From: Neonectria sp. B-13
Taxonomy: Eukaryota; Ascomycota; Sordariomycetes; Hypocreales; Nectriaceae
DNA: 64,000 bases
Assembly: GCA_002682825.1 (NCBI GenBank)
Contig: NOKP01000028.1
Location: forward strand, 496,001-560,000
Direction: 5' to 3'
Shown: in pieces, positions 33,490 through 44,040 of the stretch
Numbering within the stretch: position 1 is the stretch's first letter
How the letters are laid out: the number at the start of each line of letters is the position of its first letter
Notes under the pieces: generated by a model
The model's input: the letters and a program-made list of their open reading frames with translations, nothing else
Databases searched by the model: none
Told to the model about the DNA's origin: nothing
Program-made: the position numbers and the translations under genes

Positions 33490-34708
33490 ATGAAGTTTGA
33501 ATTGTTTTCTGCTGTGGCCATTGCCGCCAGTCAGGTGCATGCCCAGGTCTCGGGTACCGCCTTTGGCTTCGCTGCCGGAACTACAGGCGGTGGCGATGCC
33601 ACGCCCCAGTCTCCGTCAAGCCTCGACGAGCAAGTCCCCTGTTCGAATTCTTTGGAATCCTGCTCTAACTGTGAATAGGCTGGTGACATGGCTGACGGAT
33701 GATACTCCCCGCGTAATCTTGATCGACAAGACTTGGGACTTCCGCGATAGCGAGGGCACTACCAGCGGACAGTGCTGCAGCGATCCTTCGACGACTGTCT
33801 GCTCTGGAGGAACGTCCGACGGACAGGCCTGGATCCAAGATACGTGCACGTCGCCGAGCACCTGGGTCGACTGCACATACTACAAATCCGCCAAGACGCC
33901 CATCGACCTCGGCAGCGACAAGAGCATCGTCGGCGTGGGCTCAGCCGGTGTCATTGTCGGCAAGGGCCTCCGGGTTCGCGGCGGCGCCAGCAACATCATC
34001 ATCCAGAACATCCACATCACCAACCTGAACCCGCAGTACGTTTGGGGCGGCGACGCTCTCACGCTCGACGGCGCCGACAAGGTCTGGATCGACCACAACA
34101 AGTTCTCGCTTATCGGCCGTCAGATGCTCGTGTCCGGCTGGGGCGCCGCTGGCCATGTCACCATCTCCAACAACGAGTTCGACGGCGTCACCGACTGGTC
34201 GGCCGGCTGCAACGGGAAGCACTACTGGACCATGCTGTTTCTGGGCTTGGCCGACTTCTACACCTTCTCTGGCAACTGGGTGCACGACGTGTCGGGTCGG
34301 GCGCCGCACATGGGCACCGACGCGACCGAGAGCGAGATCATCTTCCACGCCGTCAACAACTACTTCCAGGATATTGGCGGGCACGCTTTCGACATCGACA
34401 CGAACGTGTGGGCGCTGCTGGAGGGCAACTACTTCGAGAACGTCGACACGCCGCTGACGTCCGGGTCGCAGAGCAGCGGCGCCGAGATCTACAGCGTCGT
34501 GACCGTCGACAACGCGTCGGGCTGCTCGGCCTCGCTGGGGTACATCTGCGAGTGGAACCGGCTGTCCGGCTCGGGCGAGTTCCCGTCGCTCACGAGTTCT
34601 GCTGTTCTTTCGAAGCTCGCGCCCTACAAGGACAGCCTCATCGACCACATCTCGGTGGCAGAGGTACCGTCGTCAGTCGTTGAGAATGCCGGAGTTGGGC
34701 GCGTATAG
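33490..34708 (+). CDS. Secreted pectin lyase (polysaccharide lyase family 1)
   Basis: Two exons, 33490-33629 and 33679-34708, give 389 residues. The intron (33630-33678) has a GC donor (GCAAGT), a CTAAC branch and a TAG acceptor. Splicing joins S-L-D-E to L-V-T-W-L-T-D-D, the expected family junction. A signal peptide covers residues 1-18 (cleavage near H-A-Q). The parallel beta-helix signature includes V-W-I-D-H-N-K, D-G-V-T-D-W-S, H-Y-W, S-G-R-A-P-H and H-A-V-N-N-Y-F. The C-N-G-K-H-Y-W context fits pectin lyases (cleaving methyl-esterified pectin by beta-elimination) better than calcium-dependent pectate lyases. It is an extracellular plant cell-wall degrading enzyme. The body of the gene is GC-rich and codon-biased relative to its neighbours. 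Confidence 0.9.
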
Positions 34709-35690
34709 TCGGAGAAATAAAGTCGGCGAACGTTTGTAGGCCGAGGCGGCTTATTTTAAAGGCTTTTTAACGTAAATTACTTTCTATTCATACTTGTACA
34801 TACTCTGGAACAGGACGATGAAAAGCTGCCCACTACGATAAGGGGTTAGAGACGGCGTATTTTGGAGCTCGCAGAGTACGCTGGCTAGGTAGATAACCCT
34901 CCGCATCACTTGGGGTCTCTTGAAATAGGCACTGTACTTTGCAGGATCAATCCAATTGGTCTCATGTCCGACAGAACATAGTCCGAGATCAGTGCTATAT
35001 CAAGAACCATAAAGCTGAAATTATTATGAGCAAGATTAAGTCATGAAACACTTCTTTTGGCGTTGTCGGAGTGGAAAATGCTATGTTTAGGGATGTTGCG
35101 CCCATCCTAACAATGTATGCATGGAGCATAGATCACCTCAAGAGGCACTTGCCCAACTTCCTGCTTTGGCTCGTTCATCAACTGCCCTTCTTCAAAGTTA
35201 GGTCTTTCTTTTCTCAGTTTGACTTCGACAGCGTCCTAGCTAATAGCCACCTCCAGCGCACCTTATCTATACATAGCACCGGCATTTGTTTTCGATGTGA
35301 GAGACTTTTATTGCTTTACCGCGTATCACGGAATTCCTTCTGTATCTAAACAAATGTATTGTCATGGTGGAAACGGTTGGAAGTAAGTTGGTGGGCGGGG
35401 ATCTTCCTCGCCAAATGGTACCGACCAACAGCAAAAACAAAACTGTAACATAAACCAGCCTTGGCCCTTGGGTAAGCCATAAAAACACCCAATCACAGTG
35501 CAAGGTGTAAGCAGTGCAACCCAGGAAAAAATAAATTCCATTCCATTCTCCAGCTGGTTGGTTATCTGTTTGTTAGAACGCCAGAGCACGCGTGAGTCGT
35601 GGCGCGACCTCTCCGCGTCCCGGGATTCTTGGTGAAGTTCCTTCTTGTAACTTGCATCTACACATCCTGCACTCAGCTGGTAGCCTTCAA
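34709..35690. other. Intergenic; no gene supported
   Basis: Short frames on both strands near 35071-35500 lack ATG, splice or family support. Confidence 0.5.
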
Positions 35691-37724
35691 CAAATCGCCC
35701 AGAATTCTGGCCCATCTGCCACCGGAGATTTTTTAATGCGGTGACAGAGGAGGTATGACAAGAACCCTGCACCGAAGGTTGCCGCTAAACGACATGGCAG
35801 TTGTCAAAGAGAGATCTCAAAGCCCTGTCCGGAGTCTCGAGCGTTGTCCATGCCGCTGTTGAGAGACAGCTTTGGCTGTCCGTTACGATCCAGCCTCAGA
35901 GCGAACTTAGGCTGGATCGCATCCCGGCAGCTGGCTTTCCCCAGCCTCCCATTCGCCATGCCTCGGGCCTTCATTTTCGCACTCACTTTCGACACGTCAA
36001 TAGCCGCCGCTGCCCTCATAGTTCATTTTTTCTCCACTGCAGGTCTTTCTACGATCCGGATGTGGCCAAGGCGGATGAAGATGGTGATGACACTCGTGAA
36101 CACTGTTTCAAGCGGCTCTCTCGTCGGACTAAACTGTTGATTTCTCAGTTCCGCGTGGACCAATTGCGCAGTTTCAGGTGAGATTCATTCCACCGCACCC
36201 GATCAATGGTTCTGCTAACTGTGCAAGCTGGAATTTGGGGACTTGTATACCTAGCGAGATCCTCGGATCGCGAGGGATCGTCTCCCTGGACCACCCATCG
36301 CTCCAGTTTCTGGAAATAACAACCACATCTTATTGCACCAAACCGCAATACGACGCTTCCAACATAGACTTATCATCATTCTGTCACCTCAAGAGTCTAT
36401 CCTGGAGAGCTCCAAGTGCTGCTGATCTCGACGCAATCTCCGTGGCTATCCGAAACAACTCTAAGCACTTGCAGAAGCTCGAGTTGGACTTCATCAGCTG
36501 GTCAGGCCTCCTTACGCACCTCTACGATGGGGACATGCTCAAAGAAGATTCAAAGAGGCTGGACCCTGACGATTTGGAGGACAAAAACAAGCGTGACGGC
36601 CTCGATTATTTTGCAAGAAGCATCCTCAATCTACGTCCTGGAATAGCACTTCCTATCTTCTCGGTTATCCAAGTGCTCTCCCTCTCTGACGCGCCGTTGG
36701 TCTCAGCGATGGCGGGCGCCATCAATTTTGAGACGCTTCAATCCCTTACGATCAGAAATTGTGACGGATGGCATGCATTCTTAGATGGAGTTTTGCAGCT
36801 CAATCGACCTATAAGACTGAGAACTCTGCAACTCCAAACGGACGACCACGTGAGCGATTCGGAAGAGCACATCGTCACAGACTTCCTTGAGATCCTTGAG
36901 GGACTTGAGGACCTTTTCCTAGGCCTCCATCTGAATGTATCGACCTTGGATATTTGGAAGCTCGCCACTCGCTATCGAACAACTTTGAAGAAGTTCGTGC
37001 ACCATCCGAGACTTTGCAACGGGAATGGTTGGCACGTCATGTTTGATGCAAAAGACCTAGGTATTTCAGGCCAGGACTTTCTTGAAATCACCGAGAATCC
37101 CTCGTTGAATCCCCTCATGAGTCTCAACCTAGAATGCATTGGCTTAACCTGCGTTCCAGAATTCCTGGTAAAAACGCACAAGCTTATTGCCCAAGCCCAG
37201 TGACTAATCATACTCACTTATAGGACCCGTACCTACGACCTTTTAGGTTGAAGGATTCACTGAAGCTGCTTCACATCCGTCAGACCTACACTGATCTCCC
37301 GAGGCGTAGTTCCTGGGCCTTCAACGAGCTTGTCGAAGTTCCAGGTATACAAGGCATTTGGCAAACTTCCCAGCAGAGCATCACCATGGAAATTACGATG
37401 CAGGAGGCATTTAAGACCGCTTCTGAGGCTGGAGGACAAGGCCCATTAGGATTGAGGGATGAGTTCTGTGACTTTGCCAAGTGGGCATTCGGACCGCAAG
37501 GAATAGCTTCGTTGGAAGTGATTGCCTATGGAGACTTCGCTAACGATGGCCGAGCGGGTATAAACCTTCTACTACATAGGAGTACCGATGGAGGGAGCGA
37601 TTTCCAAGTCTTATTTGATTACCATGATGATAAGTGGAATGAGCTGCTTGGTAGATATCGTAACGTATTAGAGGCTTGTCCAGTGGAACCACTACTACAG
37701 TACTTTAACGAGGTTTTGCGTTAG
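35691..37724 (+). pseudogene. F-box protein gene, apparently frameshifted in its first exon
   Basis: Exons 35801-36177, 36228-37167 and 37224-37724 splice cleanly (GTGAGA...AAG and GTAAAA...TAG with a CTAAT branch) and encode 605 residues. Upstream, a GTATGA...CAG intron at 35753-35800 would attach an F-box. The bases before it read H-L-P-P-E-I-F in one frame and N-A-V-T-E-E in the next, with the shift at a six-T run (35729-35734). Together with L-S-K-R-D-L-K-A-L-S from the next exon this forms a good F-box, but it is interrupted and no in-frame ATG precedes it. Either the gene is decaying, the T run is an assembly error, or the true start lies further downstream. The rest of the protein has leucine-spaced segments and an acidic patch typical of fungal F-box/LRR-like proteins. 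The body is open, so any loss is recent. Confidence 0.6.
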
Positions 37725-39224
37725 TCAACAACATACAATTGATAACAGAAGCCTCAACAGCGATACATTGCCTAAGCAGACTTTGAGACTAGATGCAGTA
37801 ACATAGCCATACAAATAAAAGGTCTGTTGCGTCGTCTCTTGGCAATGAATTAAAAAAACAGAGCAAGCTGAGCTAGGCGAGCTGGCAATCGAGGCGAGCG
37901 TATTGCTGGCCTCATAGATCTATGGGAATCCTTCAAAACTCTTGAGCCTGTGGCCGAGAGTAAGGCACAAAACCTCTTTCTCAGTGTCCGATTTCCGACA
38001 ACTCAATTGAACCTTTCCGGCGTCCCGGCTTCCATTAAAAAAACCCGTTTCACGTAATAGTCGAATGGCTGCTTTTGAGCAGTAATATTTCCGGATATAC
38101 TCACCTAAACGAAGCGATAATCGAGGGCAAGCCTGCAGAGACCGATCCGAGCCCCCCCGGCTTCTGGTAACGTCTGCAGTAGTCTCCTGGACTCGGAAAA
38201 TCATCTAGTTCGGGACTTCCCCAATTACTCAAAGTCCTAGATGTTCTAGGTCTAGGATCTAAGGAGCCACTTTGATACTCGGGATTAGCAAAACCGATAA
38301 GAGAAAGGAAAATCATCAATTATTTACGGCTGGAGCTGTTATAGCGGGGGAGTTCAAGTTCTCGCGGCTTAAGGCCGCACAAGGCAGTAAGTCAAAGCAA
38401 GCTGGTGCCAATATGCAAGTTTGATGCTTTTTGACGACAATTCCTTGGGCGCAAAACGTGTCGTTGCTATCCAAGTCGGAACAGGGGTTTGACCCGCTTG
38501 GATCACCCGAGTTGTGACTTGTCGCAAGACGACCCGTGCTGGGCAATGCTCTTGGCAACTAAAATAATTAGGAAAAGGAGAAGCAGCGACAATGAAGTCG
38601 GGCGCTTATTTCATAATTGAGGCCTAAGCACTATCCCTGTCTGCTACGGAGGCTGAATCCGGATCGCTTTTTGGAACCTGAACGTTCGCTGCCGTGCTCG
38701 TAGCAGATCCTTACGTGAAAGTAAATTGGTGTCAGATAAAGCATATCGACGCCACTGTCTAGGTCATACTACGCCTTTCCATTGACGCTCAGCAATGCCA
38801 ACTCCTTTGACTTGACCAAGATAGTAAAGCAATAGATCTCATCTTTCTATATTATATTGAAGAATCCCTTAACGTATACTATGATACTAAGTATAGATAG
38901 TCTTAAATTAGTAAAATGATGTAAAATAACGTTCAATCACTTAAAAACTGTTATAGTAAGTAAAGTATTAACTTTAGTTAATTTTATTTTAATTCTAATG
39001 TATCAGTATATTAACTTTATTTCTTTATTAATAGTTATGTATATTTTATCTTATACTTAAGATATGTATGAGTAGGCTATACTTATACTTGATTTATAAG
39101 GCAACAAGGATGCGCGGCTGTCCCCGAAGGAACACATGTGGTACCTTCTTCTAGCTATACATATACGAATACAACGATATTGCTTCAATTGAGACCAGGT
39201 GTCCCCACCCACTTCGGGATCCAA
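37725..39224. other. Intergenic with an AT-rich island
   Basis: No gene is supported. The right part contains a block of very high AT content, described separately. Confidence 0.6.
38830..39070. repeat. AT-rich island, possibly RIP-mutated repeat remnant
   Basis: About 240 nt dominated by A and T with many TA steps and no coding frame, in contrast to the surrounding near-50 % GC sequence. Such islands in ascomycetes often come from repeat-induced point mutation of transposons, but no element ends are visible. Confidence 0.45.
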
Positions 39225-41183
39225 ATGTGGCCAACATTGGCTAGTCATCCTTCTGTCCCGCCTACTGGCACTTTCCAGGATTCCCAAGCTACCGGCCTTA
39301 TACTCCGCCACTTTCTGTTCACTATGAACGACGCAGTTCGACCAAACGCCGAACAGTTCCGTTTCATTTATGAAGAGAGTTTTAGGACTTGGGCTCGACT
39401 TTACCTCCACGTCGTCGAGAACCCCAAGCTTCCAGCCCATGTACTTTCTGGCCTCGACGTTTCCCAACAACAGGCGTTCTTGCCACGCAACCTGAGTCTA
39501 AAGCATGACAAACGAGGAGCGATAGCCACTGGTGTCTCTATTTGGGGCTCCACAGGAACAGCTTGTGGTCACAGATTGCCTTCATTTCGGCAGCCGGTGC
39601 AAATCAGAGTTGCTGCAAGGGATCCGATTTCGTTATCGATCTCTGAGACGGGCGAGGGCCAATATCCCTACACATCATGTTTTGCGCGAGATGATGATTA
39701 TCTTGCCCTACTGATATTGGCTTGGACATATATTCTGTCAGCTCGCTGGACAGAAATTATGCCCGGGACCTGTTCCCTTGCGTACACCGAGAGCCAGGCA
39801 ACACACCACAAAGATTTGACGAAACGCCAGGACGAACATAGCTTTATCAGCATCCACATCGGCAATGTGAGCCCAGAAGAGGCTCGATGGTGGGCGGCCA
39901 TTCTTGCGCCAGGCCAGGGTTGGCAAGCCAATATGATGCTTGAGCAAGATACGTTCTTATCACCTTGGTCAATCCATCTCCAGCCAAGCCCACCTTTTGT
40001 TTTGCTACACACGACGAATAGCTTGCCTTCATCGCATCCGGCTGCATCATTCTCAGATGCCAGTGGCTATCTTACCGATTTCTGTATGCGACATAACATC
40101 ATCGACCAGAGCTACGCTGCGTTATCGGCTGTCCTTTTACTACCATCTATGGGCAACCTCAAAACTCTAAGACTGCCAACTCCTAGAGTTAGCTACTGTA
40201 TGATTGCGCCGGATCCTACACTCAACTGTCCAGATGGCGAACTGCAACGTGACTGGATGCACAAGGACCACATAGACAAGCTTCTCACCTTAAGCTGCAA
40301 TACTAGGGGTATACGCCCTATGTTGCTCAGCGCCTTCTATGAGCCCAGCATCGAATGTAACGCCATCACTCCATGGATTCAGGGAGCTTTGGCCGCGATC
40401 GGGGATCTGGCTGGCACCAACCCATACATCGTTGGGCGCATGTGTATGGAGCGGGCACCTAAAGTGGCATTTCTGTGGCTTGGTTGCCTTATTCTAGGTC
40501 TACAGGAAAAAGTCCTGCAGGATGCTCGTTTTGGGCAAATACCGATTGACCTGCACTCTGCTGTGTGGTCGGGAACGGTTCAGTCATTTATCCAGCAGCG
40601 AGTATCCAAACCTCTCGTGACAAGTAGATGCGTGTCGCGTGCGGACGAGTGTCGACTTCTCTTCCTCTCTCAATCAGGCCGGCATGCTCGGATTCCTGTG
40701 TGTCAATGGAAACCGTTCGGTACAACCCCTGTTGAAGATGTCGATCTCGAAGTTCGAGTCCATGAAGGGTGTGAGGGCCACCAGCTTCAATATGAGGGAA
40801 TCTTGTGGGGATGGAAGAACGACACTTTTGCATTTCAGCCTTCACAGGAGGCAGACAGTCAGAATCTCCCAGATCGCTTACTGGCAAAGGCTCCTGCCAA
40901 TACAGAATCTATGCCGGTCTACTACGAAGCGCTAGATCGAGACAGAGAGGCCATCTCGGAAAATGCAACTCGTAATATCTTTGGTTGGTTGCGCTTCGAT
41001 GGTTACGCGCGGCACGAAGGAGAGATATGGAAACACGAATGGTTTGATATGTCTGATTCGGACGAAGATGATATGAGCGGGGATGAAACGACTTCTGACG
41101 GCTCTCCCGAACTGTCGACACGTGTAGAGTCATGGCTATCGGATGTAAATCCATCAACGAGTGATGTCACTGTATCACTGTAG
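39225..41183 (+). CDS. Conserved fungal protein of unknown function (652 residues)
   Basis: A long intronless frame. The first in-frame ATG is at 39225 (the frame is open further up but only from a GTG). The sequence includes H-F-L-F-T-M-N-D-A-V-R-P-N near residue 27, a segment W-A-A-I-L-A-P-G-Q-G-W in the middle, and N-I-F-G-W-L-R-F-D-G-Y near the end. An acidic, Ser-rich tail follows (S-D-S-D-E-D-D-M). This matches a family of large fungus-specific hypothetical proteins found in Sordariomycetes and Dothideomycetes. No catalytic motif, signal peptide or clear membrane helix is seen. The length, uninterrupted frame and ordinary codon use make it a credible gene. Function is unknown to me. Confidence 0.75.
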   Translation: MWPTLASHPSVPPTGTFQDSQATGLILRHFLFTMNDAVRPNAEQFRFIYEESFRTWARLYLHVVENPKLPAHVLSGLDVSQQQAFLPRNLSLKHDKRGAIATGVSIWGSTGTACGHRLPSFRQPVQIRVAARDPISLSISETGEGQYPYTSCFARDDDYLALLILAWTYILSARWTEIMPGTCSLAYTESQATHHKDLTKRQDEHSFISIHIGNVSPEEARWWAAILAPGQGWQANMMLEQDTFLSPWSIHLQPSPPFVLLHTTNSLPSSHPAASFSDASGYLTDFCMRHNIIDQSYAALSAVLLLPSMGNLKTLRLPTPRVSYCMIAPDPTLNCPDGELQRDWMHKDHIDKLLTLSCNTRGIRPMLLSAFYEPSIECNAITPWIQGALAAIGDLAGTNPYIVGRMCMERAPKVAFLWLGCLILGLQEKVLQDARFGQIPIDLHSAVWSGTVQSFIQQRVSKPLVTSRCVSRADECRLLFLSQSGRHARIPVCQWKPFGTTPVEDVDLEVRVHEGCEGHQLQYEGILWGWKNDTFAFQPSQEADSQNLPDRLLAKAPANTESMPVYYEALDRDREAISENATRNIFGWLRFDGYARHEGEIWKHEWFDMSDSDEDDMSGDETTSDGSPELSTRVESWLSDVNPSTSDVTVSL

Positions 41184-42009
41184 CTAGGTGCTTTACTATC
41201 CAACCACAGTACTCAATCAACTCTCATAGAGTTTACCTTCTCATTCCAGGAATGGAACCGCAGTGAATGTTTTGGAATGTGAACCGTGATTCTTCTAACC
41301 ACATTTGACGACGAATGTAGTGAGGAGAACTCTGGAACGAAGTGGAATGGAAGCGGGTTGGAGGAATTGATTTCCCTTGACCACTTCGACTTATGCCGAT
41401 GGTTCGCCCACTTTACTAGCTACTGCAATGACTATTGGAGGCTGTTTCAAGTGTCTTGGTTGGCATCAGCTTCACAAGGAACGTGGGGTTCGTCACAATC
41501 TGCATTTCAGCCTGAACCGGTGTGCCCCTGAAATTAATGGGACTGCCTCCGTGGTCCTGTCTCCGTCGAATTCTGGACCTTCAAGATTGCTTTTGAAGAC
41601 TACTCGCTGCCCGAACAAGGTCCCCTGTCGCTTGCCAAGTTATGGAGTATAACACTCCTGGCTGACACTCCGCTCGAGAACACCGAAGTCGACAGTCGAT
41701 GGCGATCCTAGATAGCACACGAATTCTCATGCTTTGCTGGCCGATAACACCCACTTACGGCGCCCGAAAAAGTCGACGCGCTCGTTGCAAAGCCCGTGCC
41801 ACTAACAAGGTTGTAAAGTCGAATGTCGTTGTTTAGATAATTCGGACCAAGCCGGAATGAGAAGTTGGGATGGAAGCCAAGACTGTCAGTGCAACACGTT
41901 ATCAAAGGCACTGGGGCAGTGTAAGTTCTATGCCCCTTATACTTGGATTAATAAGATCCGAGCTGTGCATTAATTTACATCAGAAACGCACAGATAATAA
42001 GCAAACCAA

Positions 42010-42350
42010 CCCTGGGCACTCCACTCACAGCAACAACATCGACGATCTACTCAGCCCCAGCAGCGGGACTCGACGCCTGAGAGTGGGCCTACAGCGGGAG
42101 GCTCCGCGTCCGAGAACATCAAAGGGAACAACACTCAACATATCGTCAAGGGCTCCATGGCGATCGATATTAAGTTTGAAAAGACCGGGCGTTCCCAGTC
42201 CACAACGATAACGGCCTAAGATATTCACTACCCGAAATTGACTTGAAGATCAAGCTTAAAGACGAGCCCGAGCAGTGGAGGCGATTTGGGAAGGTGGAAG
42301 AAAGCCGATGGCAGTATGGATCGCTGCTAGACAACGCTTGGTTACAATGA
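42010..42350 (+). pseudogene. Degenerate coding remnant of unknown origin
   Basis: From 42022 one frame reads a Gln/Ser-rich segment leading into G-S-M-A-I-D-I-K-F-E-K and then stops at 42217-42219. The adjacent frame continues as L-P-E-I-D-L-K-I-K-L-K-D-E-P-E-Q-W to a TGA near 42350. Both pieces have protein-like composition and the change of frame lies within about 40 nt of the stop. No ATG, splice pair or family assignment could be found. Confidence 0.3.
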
Positions 42351-42677
42351 TTTTCTACGTAAAACATCATATCGACTTATAAATAGATTGAAGACCTGTA
42401 GGCGTTGGCTGTGCATCAAACATCGCTCATTGGGGCAACTGGGAGAGGTACATGAGGAGACGGTTACGTGTAATAGTGAGAGGGATTGGCCATGACCTGA
42501 TAACGCAACAACGCAATGGAAATCAGCACTATGACTCAAGTTCGACGATATGACAAAATCGCTGAAATCCCCCAAAAGTGGATAGCAAATACCTACTGAT
42601 ATGTTGGGTGCGAGTCGCAATATGTTGAACCTTCAAAGTAGGAAGACGATCTGGATATCCAAGTCAACTACAAAGGT

Positions 42678-42733
42678 ATTGTGATGCACGTATCATTCAA
42701 ATCAACGCCAAAAACATTGTGATGCACGTATCA
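42678..42733 (+). repeat. Pair of 18-nt direct repeats
   Basis: ATTGTGATGCACGTATCA occurs at 42678-42695 and again at 42716-42733, 38 nt apart, in otherwise non-coding DNA. Confidence 0.7.
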
Positions 42734-44040
42734 AGCTATCTTAAGGTAGTGATGAGTTGGTACCTAATTTCACCATGGATGAGGATGAGCTGAGCATCAT
42801 CGATTTGCGATAAAGGCGGCAATGGGATCACTCAGGAGCATGGAATAAAAAGCAGGGATATTCTTTATCGTGTTTGATTTCCTTGAAAACCTTTCAAGAC
42901 CCTCTTTAGACGAAATGGAATTATTCCTGGGTCGTAATCGCTTGAATGATCAGCTCCGATTGCGGAATCCACCCAGCCAGTCGGATGGTTCGCGACTGGG
43001 TTTGCTTGATACCAAATTTTCGTGGTATGACTCCACTACCATGTTATCGGCATTTCATTACATAGTAGAGCCGGTAGAACCCTTGCGGTTGGGCGGCCAG
43101 CCACGCTTGGGCGACGGGCGGATTCGCCGCGGACATGGGCGGCGCTCCACTGTTTCAAAGCGTGGCCTGAATGCTCGAGCGATGCGGCGTGGACGAGTGT
43201 GATAATTGTATGGCACATATACGTAATGCGTGAGTGAGGCTTTGGAAACGAGCATTCGTGTATTGGGAAGCGGGAACAGCGATTTCGGAATGCGATGCGG
43301 TGAGAACGAAGGTGACCCGACGCTCTGGCGACAATTGTCTTCCCACTGGAAGTCGGGTTCCGGTACAGACACAGCCCTGTGGCAAAGGGCCTGGGCCCCA
43401 TTTGAGGCTCGGTCTTATCTTTAGCCCCCCGTCGTGGTGTCGTCGAGGCCCTGTCATCCCCTGCGGCCGTCCAGGGGCGTTCCGCACCTCACCGAGAACT
43501 TGGGTCCGGCACCGCGGACCGGAACCTCGACCCGCGACAGTGGCTCGATGGCGCTAGCGTCGGCCTGATTGACTGACGCTCGGTGCCATGTAAGGTGACG
43601 CATCTCGTCGCTACCGGGCCTAAAAAGGGGTGGGTTCGCCGCCAGGGGGGGCTTCACTGCCAGTCAGGGGGTTCCTTGTTCGCGACAGGCAAGTCGGAGC
43701 CTCAAAAGAACGGCAATCGAAGCACGTCCTGGCTACTACCTGATGGATACGTCGGGTTTCGTCGTTTTGTGGCTCGTTATTGGACCTGAGCCCTGCTTGG
43801 GCTCTTATTTCGCCAAGATTTCGCCATGTCCGTGTCCTGGTTCCGTATCAGCCATCACGAGATTCTCACCATATCATGATTCGCGGCGCCATAATTACTT
43901 TGTCCAGTTTTTTCCTTTACGGATGAGGTGATGGCGTGGAACCTTCTATAGACAAGTCGGAGCCCTCCTTTAACCATCCATAAATACGACTGCTTTGCCA
44001 CCCAGGCACGGGATTGATATTACATTTAACCATCATTGCC

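Larger units (their letters stand above)
41184..44040. other. Gene-poor region with decayed coding traces
   Basis: Almost 2.9 kb without an intact gene. A coding-like stretch at 42010-42350 changes frame and stops. A perfect 18-nt direct repeat occurs at 42678 and 42716. The 43040-43560 part is GC-rich with open frames on both strands that match nothing I recognise. Confidence 0.5.

Noticed and set aside
33941..34648. 235-codon minus-strand frame opposite the pectin lyase gene
   Set aside because: Antisense shadow caused by strong codon bias; no family-like motif.
33772..34683. 303-codon plus-strand frame inside the pectin lyase gene
   Set aside because: Very Arg/His-rich shadow in a GC-rich gene; the overlapping frame carries all pectin lyase motifs.
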